From Takakia lepidozioides (taxonomy: Eukaryota; Streptophyta; Takakiopsida; Takakiales; Takakiaceae): a stretch of 64,000 nt of DNA. This document shows, piece by piece, positions 33,619 to 44,914 of this stretch (position 1 is its first letter; each line of letters begins with the position of its first letter). A program made the position numbers and the translations under genes. The notes under the pieces are model-generated. The model saw nothing but the letters and a program-made list of their open reading frames with translations. It was not told the DNA's origin and ran no database searches. The stretch spans positions 37,200,001 to 37,264,000 of the forward strand of contig CM060731.1 in the NCBI GenBank assembly GCA_030704615.1. The letters are read 5' to 3'.

Positions 33619-34770
33619 TGGATGAGGTTGGGGATTCTTCTCGGGATGAGGAGGTTCTCAATGATGAGATGATCAGGCAGGATGAGGCCTTGTCATCGAC
33701 TGAGCAGGAAGGGAGTACTGCTCGAGAGGTTGCAGCATAGCAACCACGGGACGCGTCCTCTACCTCTAAGCCCACTAGACTTAAGGTTGCAGTTACGGAG
33801 GACAATTGGGAGCCTGACATTGGACCCATTGTCACCGGAGGAGAGAGACGACGTATACGACGGTTCCTGAGGGCTTACAAGAATTGCTTTGCCTTCAGTT
33901 TGAAGGACTTGGGAGCACTGAAGGGTCAAGAGATCCGTATTGAGTTGGGCACTGACACGCCAATCTTTCGGAGACCCTATAGATACAGTGACATGGAGAG
34001 GTCTTTGATTCAGATGAGGACTCAAGATCTCTGGGAGGCAGGTTTGGTGGAGCTCTCTGGTGGAGAGTATGCTTCAGCCACAGTGATGCCAGATAAGAAG
34101 AATGTCTATGGCAATTGGACGGAGAGACGTATGTGTGGTGATTACCGGCCTGTAAATCGTCAGACCAAGTCCGATAGGTATGCCATGCCGACACTAGAGG
34201 AGATCTTTGATGCCATTGGGCATTCCAAGGTCTTTAGCACGTTGGATTTACGATCCGGATATCACCAGTTGCCGATCAAGGAGGCGGATAAGCAAAAGAC
34301 GGCATTCTGGGGGATCAATGAGCACGGGAAGGATTGCCTATGCCAGTGGCGGTTCTTACCATTTGGGCTTAAAAACGCTCCCGCTGAGTTTCAAAGAGTC
34401 ATGGACAGGATTCTAGCAGGGGTGGAGTTGCTCGGTGCTACATAGATGACATCATCATCTTTAGTGCTACGGTGGAGGAGCATGAGAGACACCTTCAGGG
34501 GGTATTTGAGCGCTTGAGGGCGCACGGATTGAAGTTACAGCAGACTAAGGTAGAGTCCATTGCACAGGTTCCACGCCCCACGGATGTGAGCCGAGTTCGA
34601 GCTTTCATGGGGTTAGCAAACTATAACAGACGGTTTGTTAAGGGATTTAGTGCCATTGCAAAGGCTCTAACCAATCTGACCAAGGTGGACCAGGAATGGC
34701 AGTGGGAAGATGAGCAAGAACAGGTTTTTCAAGAGCTCAAGGCGAGGTTGACCTCGGCGCCATCTTGAGA
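33619..34770 (+). pseudogene. Reverse transcriptase domain
   Basis: An acidic linker with a TAG at 33,738-33,740 leads to the RT. Its signs are IFRRPYRYSDME, the fingers (MCGDYRPVNRQT), palm FSTLDLRSGYHQLPI, QWRFLPFGLKNAPAEF, then the catalytic YIDDIIIF at about 34,439-34,462. The frame shifts by one just before YIDD. The thumb and connection follow (RAFMGLANYNRRFVKGFSAI). It copies element RNA into DNA. Confidence 0.92.
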
Positions 34771-35060
34771 GACGACCTATCAGGGGGCGTCCTTTTCAAC
34801 TGCATACAGATTGGAGCATGCTGGGGCTTGGAGCGGTGCTCACACAGGTGGATGATGAGGGAAGAGAGTCGTAGTGCTTATGCTAGCGCTCGAACAATGC
34901 TGCAGAGTCTAAATATAGCTCATATGAGGGAGAATGCTTAGCTGCAGTGTGGGCCGTGGCACACTTCAGGTGCTATCTATATGGCAATCTCTTCACCCTT
35001 GTCACGGATCACCAACCACTCAAGTGGTTGATGGAGTCAGACAAGCTTACGGGGAAGCTT
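34770..35060 (+). pseudogene. RNase H domain remnant
   Basis: Recognisable as FQLHTDWSMLGLGAVLTQVDD, with a D-to-possible W change near the first acidic site. SYEGECLAAVWAVAHFRCYL and FTLVTDHQPLKWLM follow. At least three frames are involved, so several indels are present. Confidence 0.75.
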
Positions 35061-36151
35061 GCACGGTGAGGAGTTGGGGCATTTTGGGGTGCGACGCACT
35101 CATAGTCTACTGCAGGGGCAGTATTGGTGGCGTGGTTATGCACACAGAGGTGCAACAATTTGTGGCTAGGTGCATGGTGTGTGACAGGGTGCGTGCTTCA
35201 TTCAACGCCCCTACTCCACAATTGCACCCTCTTCTGATCATGAGATTGGGCTACAGGTGGGAGTCTTGACTTCGCAGGGCCGTTGCCACTGACCATGCGC
35301 CACAACAAGTACATGTTGGTGATGGTGGAGCACTTCTCCAAGTGGATTGAATTGGTTCCATTGCCTGATAAGGCTAGTGAGGGAGCTGCGTATGCATTCT
35401 TGGATTGTGTGCTTAGCCGATTCGGTGCTCCAGCTGAGGTACTCACGGACCAAGGGAGAGAGTTCTTGGGGGAGTTTCAGGCTTTGTGCGACAAGGCCTT
35501 GATAGACCACCGCACCACTTCTCGGGATCATCCTGAGGCCGATGGCTTGGCAGAGAGATTTGTTCAGACAATAAAGAGGGGTTTGTGCAAGTATGGCTTG
35601 CAGAAGGGACACCTAGGAGATTGGGACTTCAGTTACCCTGGTTAGCCATGGGCTACAGGTTCAGCAAGCAAGCATCACTTGCCTCCTTCTCACCATACTT
35701 TCTTCTCTTTGGCCGAGAGCCGGATTTTCCTACATCCATTCGCAGAGAAGCTGCTACAGTTCTTACCTTGACGATCCGGACGTGTGCGCACGTGCATGTG
35801 AGCAACGTGCAGAGTTGTTCAAGAGAGTCAATGCCCATGGCTTTCGAGAACCTTGCCATTGCACAACACCGTGATACGTTGAGGTATGCTACCATACGTG
35901 GGGGGGCTATCGTCCCGGGGTTCGGAGATTCAACCCTGGTGACTATGTCTATCTGCAGCAAATGCTCCTACGACCTGGATGTGACTGCAAGACGTGTTAT
36001 TTTGAGGGTTCGAGAGGTCTTGCCTCAGGCGTCTTGGTCTGGAGGGTCGGGATGGCATAACTTGAAGGACCATCTGCGTAATTGTGCGCCATGTCACCTT
36101 CCGAATGTCGATGGCAGGATTGACAAAGGCAGTGGTATCTGCAGGTTTTGA
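35060..36151 (+). pseudogene. Integrase (zinc-binding, DDE core and C-terminal domain)
   Basis: A degraded HHCC region (HFGVRRTHSLLQGQYWWRG) leads to the core. LDFAGPLP at about 35,269 supplies the first D, LTDQGREF the second D and GLAERFVQTIKRGL the E. The frame then shifts to GYRFSKQASLASFSPYFLLF and GREPDFP. Later FNPGDYVYLQQ and HLRNCAPCHLPNVD form the C-terminal module. No chromodomain is seen; the position is taken by the PHD-like remnant downstream. Confidence 0.85.
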
Positions 36152-36470
36152 GGTGCATGTTGTGTGGGTCTGCTAAAAGGGGCAGCCACCATGTTGGGTG
36201 TGTGATCATGCTCTAGAGGTTGGCATATGGGATGCTTGACTCCCCTTCTTGAGATGGTTCGGATGGGGATTGGTTATGTCCACATTGCATTGGATAGTGG
36301 GAGTGGATACAACCATGGAAGGCTAACAAAAAACGCAAGAGCCCAGCTACTAGGAGACCTTGAACACACGAGGTCCTGGCTCAAGTTCACAGATTGCAAG
36401 ACGGCGACTAACGATGGGGCTACTCTTGTACCCGGCCTCTTGGTCTATAGAGTTTGAGTGTGCAATAGCA
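36151..36470 (+). pseudogene. PHD-finger remnant at the pol C terminus
   Basis: Three pieces in neighbouring frames give PHD-finger signatures in order: CMLCGSAKRG near 36,153, GWHMGCLTPLLEMV at about 36,218-36,260, then DGDWLCPHC at about 36,263-36,288. Together they match the Cys4-His-Cys3 pattern of a PHD finger. Small indels disrupt the frame, including around 36,195-36,215 where a further Cys pair is expected (TGTGATCATG). PHD fingers read the methylation state of histone H3 tails. It follows the integrase, where chromoviruses carry a chromodomain, so an integration-targeting role is a reasonable inference. Confidence 0.65.
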
Positions 36471-36570
36471 GGGCATGTGATAGAGGACTTAGTACGGATG
36501 TGTGTGTGTGGTATACATCTTGTAGCTATCTGGAGGTAGAGGGGGGACTACCCACAGCTAGGGGGGCGAT

Positions 36571-37133
36571 TGTGCAGACTACTTTATTGTGCATATATGT
36601 GTGGTGTGGTTTGGACAGCGATTGTAGTTGTGTGTAGCGTATATATATGCGCATGACAGCTTGTCAAGTTAAATAAGCACAGTGTGAAAACGACTTGTTG
36701 TAGCATAAAGCTAGTTATTTGTAGGCTTAAACTTGTAACTTTGGTTTTTTGTAGTGTCAAGTGTTAATGTTTGTGGGTGTCAAGTTTAGTTTGACACCTG
36801 AACCGTCTTATCTTCACGAGAGCGGCAGTCGCGCAGCTCATCTCTCTCGAGTTGAGCCTGCGCGACCGAGCTCCTTCATGCGTTTAGATCTGAGTGTGCT
36901 TATGATGGGAGTGTAGGTGTGTTTTTGTGGGGTGGAGTTCCCATAGCTGTGGTGCCCTGGCTCGACTTCTATTTTTAAAGAGTGATAGCGATGGATTTCA
37001 TATTTCTTGTGTTGAGAGTGTGTTTTTAGCTTTCTTATCGATTGTGGCAGACTACTTTATTGTGCATATATGTGTGGTGTGGTTTGGACAGCGATGTAGA
37101 TGTGTAGCGATATGTATGCGCACGACAGCGTTA
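36571..37133 (+). repeat. 3' LTR region, rearranged
   Basis: After purine tracts (GAGGTAGAGGGGGGAC, AGGGGGGCGAT) the sequence TGTGCAGACTACTTTATTGTG begins at 36,571. It is followed at 36,662 by the block homologous to the 5' LTR, broken off at 37,037. From 37,043 to about 37,133 the 36,571-36,661 segment is repeated. So either the LTR begins at 36,571 and a second LTR start is fused to it, or a 3' internal segment was duplicated. Confidence 0.7.
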
Positions 37134-37139
37134 AGTTGT

Positions 37140-38215
37140 AAGTTGAACTGTTGTAAGTTACAACAGATGAATGATTTGCAACGGTTTTTTAATAGCAATG
37201 CCTGAAACTTTCAAATTAGTCATGAAGAATGCCAACGCTTTTCACAAATTTCCTACGGATCTGCCTAAAATTCTGGATACATCAAAATAATTATTAGGGA
37301 TCTTTTTTAGTATGTGATCATCAGCTTTGACGGCAGAACGCCGGGCTTGATGAAATTATCTTCCAATCTGCAGCGGCAATGAGAAGGAGGGTGAGGGAAG
37401 ATAGAGTAAGACTTGAAGTAAGTATATGTCCATTTCCAAGCATAGGGAGAAGCTCTATTGAAAGCAACAGTAGGGGTATGGGCAGCAGACAGTCTTATTA
37501 TGACTTTCAGAAGCAAAGGACTGCGATCAAAGTGGTGACAATGACGTAAGGACTCCCTGAGCGTGTTGTGGTTTTGTTTTTTGCGGTGTGTAGCGCTGCC
37601 GGCACTGGGGCAGCAGGGGCTTGGTAAGGGTTGTATAAGCTGTGCTGCAAGAACCAAGCGCCCACCAAGCCAAAGTTGATGTCAGTAGAGAAGTAGCGGA
37701 GTGGGTTGCAGGGAGGTGGGAGAGACAGCGATGGGCATCATAGGATACAGACTGATGGGTCACTGCTAAAGCCAGATTTGGAGTGTAAAAAATCTGGTAA
37801 CTGATGAGACAGTAAGAATCAGGAGCGAGATAACATGTAGATGGAACATACATGCCTGGTTGTGGTTGCGGGCAGATTAAATCATGTGATAGATGCAGCA
37901 CAATCATGTAGGGCCTAGCCAACTCGTGAGTCGAGGGAAATGGAGTGGTATGATGTCGGTGGGTTATATGTGCAGTAACAGGAGCACCATTCGTAACGAG
38001 CAGGTGAACGATCCATGCCAGACATTGCATGCAGGGGGCAAAAGTAAGACGAGTACCAGCAGACCGACATATGTAATTCGAGCAGGGGCCGGTTGATGAA
38101 GTGGCGGAGAAACAGGGTTCTGGTAAGTGTGCTGACCTGCGGCGAGGTGGAGAGCCCGGGTGATCAGCATGTGAGCTACACCAGCGGGGAGGGAGGGAAC
38201 AGTTACACTGGGGAT
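37140..38215. other. No gene recognised
   Basis: ORFs on both strands without recognisable similarity. The part from 37,330 onward may be the 3' end or introns of the tandem-module locus on the minus strand. Confidence 0.35.
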
Positions 38216-38216
38216 T

Positions 38217-41200
38217 TCATGAGGGCAGTGCAATCATATCATAAGTCCCGTTGGAAGCTAGAAAGCAGAGAACGTCTAGTAGAGTGGGTAGGAGGTTACC
38301 TGGGAGTGAATTAGACGACGGTAGAAGGGAAGTGGTGGGGGGTCTGCTGATCTTGTGAAGCCGCCATAGGATTGGGGACTTTGGCAAACAGGCGGGCTGG
38401 TTCGGTGTAGCGCCTGATAAATGAATGCAGACCCTGTCATTTCTACATCTGCTCAGGGCTGGCAGTTGGAAATGGTGATTGACAGCAATATAGGGCTGGA
38501 CGTGAGCAAGCCTGTGCATCCATTGCTGTGGCCGCCTGCTTTGTGGGGCAGATCCTGGGGGATGCTTGCAGGGGTGGCCGAGCAGGGTTTTCTGTTGAGC
38601 ATGTCGGAACCACACATTCGTGAGGCCCACTGAGCTCGACTTTTGTAGCCCAGGCAGCAGTGGGCATCCCTGCAGATCAGCATGACTTGCCGTGGGGGTA
38701 GCTGCACAGTTTACACCAAACAATTTGTGGAAAGAATGGCTATCCAGAGCTATAGGCGTTACAGATGAGGCATTATGCTTACTAAGTTGTAGAGTAGAAT
38801 TACTGTAGTTAGCTAGCATAAGCGTGGTGACCGACAATCGATCAGCAGAAATCAGATGGTGTAGGGTAAGGTACTGCCTCATAATCTCCAGCAATTTGTG
38901 CAATGATGCGGTGGGTAATTGGTTAGTAGCCTCTGGGTAGCTGCCACAACAGGATAGATAGTAATGTTGGCGGAGAGGCCTTGGTGACTCAACTGTATTA
39001 AGCGTATTGTTGACAATCTTGTGGGGCTCCGTACTCAAACCATCTGTTAAGTCATTATAACTGAGGTATTGAGGGAGAGGGTGACCATGGAGGAGAGTAG
39101 CTTGCTTGGAAGCCCCAAGCCCACTGGGGTCAGACCGTGTCGAGAGTTTTGAGGCTGGGTAGAGTGCCAAAAAAGCTTATCCCACAGCTCCTGACCAGGG
39201 GTAGCCACGTAGTGTCTCCGAACTCGGGCCCTTGAAAGGTGTCTACCGTTGAGGAGCTCGGGGGGCAGGTCTCGTTGTGACTCCCAGCCAGGGAGTTTCA
39301 GCGGGGTACTCATATTCATCAAATGTCTCCGAATGTATGCAATCTCCGGTCGCAATGGCCACTGAGTAAGAGAAATATAATTGACTTGTCAGGCAAAATT
39401 CAGAATCCCAGCCGGTGCCCAAACAACAGTTCAAAGTGACAGCCAGGGTTTTCTTCGTGTAAGTCTGCCCATATCCCTTTCACCCGGAGCATTCTTCAGC
39501 AAGAGTGCACACAGTTGGGCACGTTCCTACTAATGCTGCAACGAGAATAGTAGTGACTATCCTGATGGGTTCTTTCCTTAAACCAGCAGCCTTGGCCTTG
39601 AATCGGAGGTATTGATGGAGAGAGGGACCATGTGGGAGAATCGCTCTCTGGGAAGCCCCAGAGCCAAGTAGGGCCATCATAAAATGAAACTTGTTGGATT
39701 GGGTGTGTTGCAAACAAGCCTTATCCCCCATCACCTGCTCATCGGTAAATATAAAAGTAGCTTCCCAAAACAGGGGCCCCTGGTAGTTATCTGTCTTCGA
39801 GGAGCTCTTGGGAGAGGGCTTGTTGAGGAGCTCAGCAGAGGTGGCTACTGCCGTGTGCGCGTAGACAATAAATTTCGCCTGGTTGCAAGGCCACATTGGT
39901 AGGGTTGATGCAACAGATGTCACCAGAGGCTCCAATGCTGGTGTCTTGGCTGTGAGTGATCCAGCTTGGGGGAGATTGTAGACAGAGGTACTGCAAAGTC
40001 GGTGTGAAGTAGCACTCCAAAGCGGGTGGCATGATTTTCTCCATAGGGGAAGGGTTACAGCAGAGCAGAACAACATTGTTTGCCGTGGGGGTAATCACAA
40101 ACTCCAGCAAATTGCTCGGTGATGTGGTGGGCACTCGGTCAGTAGCCTCTGGACAACGGCCAACCGCTGATAGGAAGTCAAGTTGGCTGAGAGGCCCAAG
40201 TGCCCCGTTTGCATTAAGAGTATGATTGCCAAACATGTGGCGCTCTGCACCCAAACCAACTGCTTGAGTAATATAATTGAGGTCTTGAGGGAGAGGGTGA
40301 CCACAGGGGAGAGTTGCTCGCATGGCTGTCCCAAAGCTGCATGAGGCCAGGCCGCGTTGAGGATCTTTAGGCTGGTGGGAATGCCAAAAAGGCTTCTCCC
40401 ACAGCCCCTGGCCAGCGGTGGATATCCAGGTAGTGTCACAAAAATCGGGCCTTTGCTGAGTATCTACCTTTAAAGAGCGCGGGGGACTGGTCTCGTTGTG
40501 ACTCCCAGCCGTGGGGGTTTCAGCGGTGTACTCGTATACAACAAGTGTCTTCAAATGTGTGTCATCTCCTGTCACTGAAGCCAATGAGTAAGGGGTAGAT
40601 AATTTACTTGTCAGGCAAAATTCGGAGTCACAATCATTGCCAATACTGCAGGCCATTGAATCAGCCAGGGTTGCCCTCGTGTAAGTCTGCCCACAACCAC
40701 TATGCCAGGAGCCTCCCTCGGAAAATGTGCGCACATTTAAACCCAACCAGCAAAGTGTAGGTTTTGGGCACGAACCTACCTAAGCTGCATCAAGAGTAGT
40801 AGTGACAGTCCTGCTGGACTCTTCCCTTAAACCAGCATCCCTGGCTGTGAATCGGAGGTATTGATGGGGAGAGTGACCATGAGGGAGATTTGCTCTCAGG
40901 AAAGCCCTAGAGCCAAATGTGGCCATCATGAAATGAAAATCGTTGGGATGGGTGTTGAGCCAAAAAGACTTATCCCCCAGCATCTGTTTAGCGGTAAAAA
41001 TCCGAGTAGCATTCCAAAACAGGGATCCCTGGCAGGTATCAGTCTTTGAGGAAGCCTCAGGATAGGGCACATTGAGGATCCCAGTTGTATCTGTAAATGT
41101 CGCCTGGTGCAGTGACACATTGGTAAGGTTGATAAAGCGGTTGTCACCCGGGGGCTGCAACTCTGGTGTCTTGGCCGTGAGTGACCCAGGTGGGGGGGGA

Positions 41201-41633
41201 AATGCAGACAGAGGGACTGCCGAGTCAGTGAAGCGTAACACTCCAAAGTCGGTGGCGGGCTGTTCTCCGTTGGGGACAGAATACAACAAAGAAGGCATAG
41301 CGGGTATGCCTGCGTTGTTACTAAAGAGACACCTTCCAGTTCAACGTTCATAAGCAAGAGTACATTGGACGACGATCCATAAGGGGTATTTATCTGGAGT
41401 GGAATTGACGGGTGCCTCGCTTCTGAGACCTTAGGACTGTGTGTCGGACTGTCGGTACTCTTACAACGCTGCTCGTTTAGAAGCGTTGTCATGTTCCCTG
41501 GTGGTATTGCCCTTAAATCATTCAAAGTGGGATAGTTGGGGCTTGAATCACTCCATATCTTCCTCAGTGACCATTGTGCAATTTTGGGATGGTGTAGATA
41601 CGACTTCATTGGTGGACTTCTTGTTTTTGACAA
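38217..41633 (-). pseudogene. Tandem-module coding array, function not recognised
   Basis: Minus-strand frames contain two module types, A and B, in alternation. A copies occupy roughly 39,060-39,600 and 40,265-40,850; B copies 39,600-40,255 and 40,857-41,350; a partial B precedes at 38,650-39,060. The A-B unit is about 1.2 kb. Shared protein signatures are DSEFCLTSKL and EYTAETP (A), and SLTAKTP, INLTNV and the later FHFMMA...HGHSPHQYLRF (B). N-glycosylation-like NLTN and NAT sites and Cys residues suggest an extracellular protein. Frames shift between modules, so it is either an exon-rich gene or, more likely, decayed. I do not recognise the family. Confidence 0.5.
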
Positions 41634-41822
41634 GTGGGCAGATGCTGCAGATGCTGAGAAGGTCCCTGTAGGGTCTGAGTAAAGGCTTCTGTTCGGGCGT
41701 ATGACGACTTGCGTAGAACCCCGAGGTGGGAAGCTTCATGTCCATCCAGGGTCTGTGAGTAGAGAAGCAGCCCTGGTCATTTGGTAGGCATTCAGTAATC
41801 TGGTCCCTAACAGGTCACTGTC

Positions 41823-43550
41823 TACACTGATCACAAAAACCTCGAATATTTTATGAGTGCTCGGGTTTTGAATCGACGTCAAGCTAGATGGGGTATGTCA
41901 CTAGCAAGGTTTAATTTTGTTATTACCTATCGCCCCGGACATCTTCAAGGGAAACCCGATGCTCTTTCTCGACGATCGTATCTTGCGCCGAAAAAAATGA
42001 ATGCAGCTTTCGACCAACAGAAAAATCCATCATCTTGAAACCAGCAAATCTCCAATTGAATATGCTATCCATGTCCACCTATGATGATGCATAGATCATA
42101 AAGGAGATTCAGGAAGCACTGAAGAACGACCAATTTGCTACGACACTATGAAGTCAACTAAATCGACCTCGAGACAACCCACATTTTACAAACGACTTCG
42201 AATTCAAAGATGGCTTACTTTATTTCAAGAGACTTCTCTATGTACCTCTAGGACCTACACGACTTCGAATTCTTCAAACATGTCGTGATCTTCCGGCTGT
42301 AGGACATTTCGGCTTCAACAAAACAATGGAATTGATATCCAGGGACTATTGGTGGCCACAGATGTGGAAACTCGTGAAAGAATTTATAAAATCTTGCGAC
42401 ACGTGCGCTAGAGCGAAGGGACCACGACATCGACCTTATGGCCTTCTTCAACCATTACGCATTTCCAAGGGTCCATGGTCGTCCGTGTCTATGGACTTTA
42501 TTACGGACCTTCCAATTTCCAAGACCACCGATTCAATCTTTGTTATTATAGATCGTTTTACGAAGATGACACATTTCATTCCATGTAATAAGACGGCTAC
42601 CGGCGAGGAAACTGCAAGACTCTTCCTCAATAATATCTACCACATTCATGGACTCCCGAATGACATTGTATCTGATCGAGGACCACCGTTCATATCAAAT
42701 TTCTGAAAGAGATTATTTCACATATTGGATACTAAGATCAACCTCTCTACAGCTAATCATCCACAGACTGATGGTCAAACCGAACGTGTAAACAAGATTT
42801 TGGAACAGTATCTTCGCTGTACGATAAATTATCACCAAGATAATTGGACGGACTTTCTGTCATTGGCTGAGTTTGTCTACAACAACACTATACATTCTTC
42901 GATCAAGCAAACTCCATTTTTCTCCAATTATGGTCATCATCCTCGAGCAAACCCTTTCCACATGAAGACTGTTGGAAGCCATGCTGCAAAAAACTTTGCT
43001 ACTCATCTTGCTACGATTCACAAGGAGCTTACATTCCACCTCGCAGAAGCTAAAAAACAATACAAGGAATATACAGATCAACATCATCAACTCCAATCCC
43101 AGTTCAAGGTCGGAGATCGTGTGTGGCTTCTTCGACGGGACATACAAACCTCACGTCCATCAAGGAAGTTGGATTATCAACGCCTGGGACCATTCAAAAT
43201 TATTCGACAAATAAATCCGGTCAGTTTTCGGCTTGAACTCCCACAAAGTATGCGCATCCATCCAGTCTTTCATATTTCATTATTGGAGTTGTATCATCCA
43301 TCGAATATTCCAGGGAGAGTCTCCGTACCACCTCCACCAATCGAAGTCAATCAGGAAATTGAGTATGAAGTCGACGAAGTCCTAGACTCTCGCATCAAGT
43401 ATAAACGTCTTGAGTATTTCGTACATTTGAAAGGCTACGACATCAGCGAACGAATGTGAGAACCTTCATCTAACCTTGCCAATGCATCTGACAAAGTCCA
43501 AGAGTTTCATCAACGATATCCAGCTAAGCCCCGAGCTACACGTCAATAAG
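41823..43550 (+). pseudogene. gypsy RNase H end, integrase and chromodomain (copy 2)
   Basis: RNase H tail to 42,038. A frame-broken linker to 42,325. Integrase zinc and core at 42,326-42,706 (CDTCARAKG, SMDFITDLPI, IVSDRGPPF), stopped by a TGA at 42,704-42,706 where copy 1 has TGG. The core resumes at 42,725 (DGQTERVNKILEQYL), then the GPF module and the chromodomain (EYEVDEVLDSRI). A TGA at 43,457-43,459 again replaces a Trp codon, inside the chromodomain. Confidence 0.88.
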
Positions 43551-43813
43551 ACGTCACAACGATGATGTCAGTCAAGTTAGCTTCAAGGTGAAGATTCCAC
43601 ATTCAATGTACCTGATACACGCTAAGGAGGGAGGAGCATCACACATCAGTATATATAGCTACACTTCCAGTACTCTTGCATCTTGTATTGGTAGCATGGA
43701 GTCACAGACACCAGATACATTAGAGTTGTCGCTTACCCAACTACCAGATCAGCCGTTCCGACCTCTCACGACCTTCAACATCACGCCGATGCTCTCGAGA
43801 CGATGGGCCATCA

Positions 43814-44150
43814 ATGCGACGCTTACTTCCTCGTCTGGACCCCGTACGATGGCAAGTGGAGCCTACTCGAAGTCTGATAATGCTATTGGAGGTTGAGGCT
43901 TCAGATCCAGATGGCAACGAAATCATGTTTGAAAGCAACTTCGAAAATCAGAATGCTCAAATCATTGCGTGGTCCCAAGTTCAAGGTGTTAGACACTATC
44001 GATGGTTGCAGGGACCTATAAATCATTTGAGTCAAGAACGAAGAGCCGAATACTTGACAAAGTACCATTCGCCGGATTTTGGATTTTCTCCAACTCTAAG
44101 CAAGTCCAAGATTTTACCGCTCCTCGAGGAACTCGGTGCTAGAGGAGGGG
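43814..44150 (+). CDS. 3' ORF of the chromodomain gypsy family (better preserved copy)
   Basis: Open for about 112 residues up to the LTR: LLPRLDPVRWQVEPTRSL, EVEASDPDGNEIMFES, AWSQVQGVRHYRWLQGPINH, LSQERRAEYLTKYH, KILPLLEELGARGGG. It ends on the polypurine tract. The frame is conserved in the 12-kb copy apart from indels and one TAG. No domain recognised. It could be the true C terminus of pol after the chromodomain or a separate accessory protein. Confidence 0.5.
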
Positions 44151-44151
44151 G

Positions 44152-44768
44152 TGATGTCATGGACATAGCCCAGAGGAACTTACCAAGAGTAAATATCAGA
44201 AGTTACCAAATTACCGGAAGTTTTTTATTATTTACCGTAATTTACCGTGATCTACCATGATTTATCATTAGTTACCAAGTTACCGGGAGTTTACCAAATT
44301 ACCAATACTAACTTGAGAAACTGCTCAGGAAGCTTCCTTTGGAGGAAACTTCTCCATCAAGATACCTCCTTTGTTTAAGGAAGCTTCTCCATCAAGAAAC
44401 CTTTGTTTAATCGTGGAAACTTCTCCATCATGAAACCTCTATAGGGGAAGCTTCTTAGGGAACTTCTTAGTAGCCAATATATATAGGAGGCGAGACTGGA
44501 CACTCTTCAGTCTCGCCAACACAAGTTCAAGCTACTCTTGTTCCTAGTCCCAGTACTCCAGTCTTCCAGTACTCTAGTCCAGTTTCTAGTATTTGGTACC
44601 CCAGTCCAGTTTCCAGCATTCCAGTATTCACATTATCTTGTACTCTTGATCATATTGGTTTATGTTTACCCACCATGCATTCGGCCACGCTGACCTTGAC
44701 TTCTTGTCTAGTCTTGTACCTCTAGTCTGATCTCTTGTTTGTGTTCAGTCACGTTCTCGTCCTTGACA
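44152..44768 (+). repeat. 3' LTR of chromodomain gypsy copy 2
   Basis: Begins TGATGTCATGGAC directly after agaggaggggg (polypurine tract). Ends CGTCCTTGACA. Aligns with 12,148-12,808. TATATATA box near 44,478. Short AGTTACC repeats are fewer than in copy 1. Confidence 0.88.
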
Positions 44769-44914
44769 GCTCCCACCTTGAGAATCCTGGCTCTGTGAAC
44801 TTCCTGGAGCAAAAGCCTGTGAACTGCCTCTTTGAACTACAAAAACACTAACACATTAATACCATCTCCTGCAACATACTCAATAACTAATGGTATCGTA
44901 ATCAACAGATTAGA

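Larger units (their letters stand above)
25779..37037 (+). mobile_element. Ty3/gypsy LTR retrotransposon encoding a cytosine-5 DNA methyltransferase
   Basis: Direct repeats at 25,779-26,130 and 36,662-37,037 are near identical LTR sequence. Between them on the plus strand lie gag with two zinc knuckles, aspartic protease, a C5 cytosine methyltransferase, RT, RNase H, integrase and a PHD-finger remnant. The RT-RNase H-integrase order defines Ty3/gypsy. Gypsy elements do not normally encode a methyltransferase; retrotransposon-borne ones are known in charophytes and dinoflagellates. The 3.3-kb leader carries host gene fragments. Multiple frameshifts and TAG stops make this copy defective. Confidence 0.93.
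41823..44768 (+). mobile_element. 5'-truncated chromodomain Ty3/gypsy element (copy 2)
   Basis: Same family as 9.2-12.8 kb. It starts in RNase H ([21 protein letters not shown]) and ends with a 3' LTR. It lacks RT, protease, gag and the 5' LTR. The truncation point differs from copy 1, so the two truncations are independent. Confidence 0.9.

Noticed and set aside
36227-36457. Separate small gene of 76 codons
   Set aside because: Its N terminus GWHMGCL... is part of the frame-broken PHD remnant of pol, not an independent gene.
38217-39170. Retroviral envelope-like gene next to the DNMT element
   Set aside because: It is antisense to and outside the LTRs, repeated in modules, and shows no fusion peptide or clear transmembrane segment.
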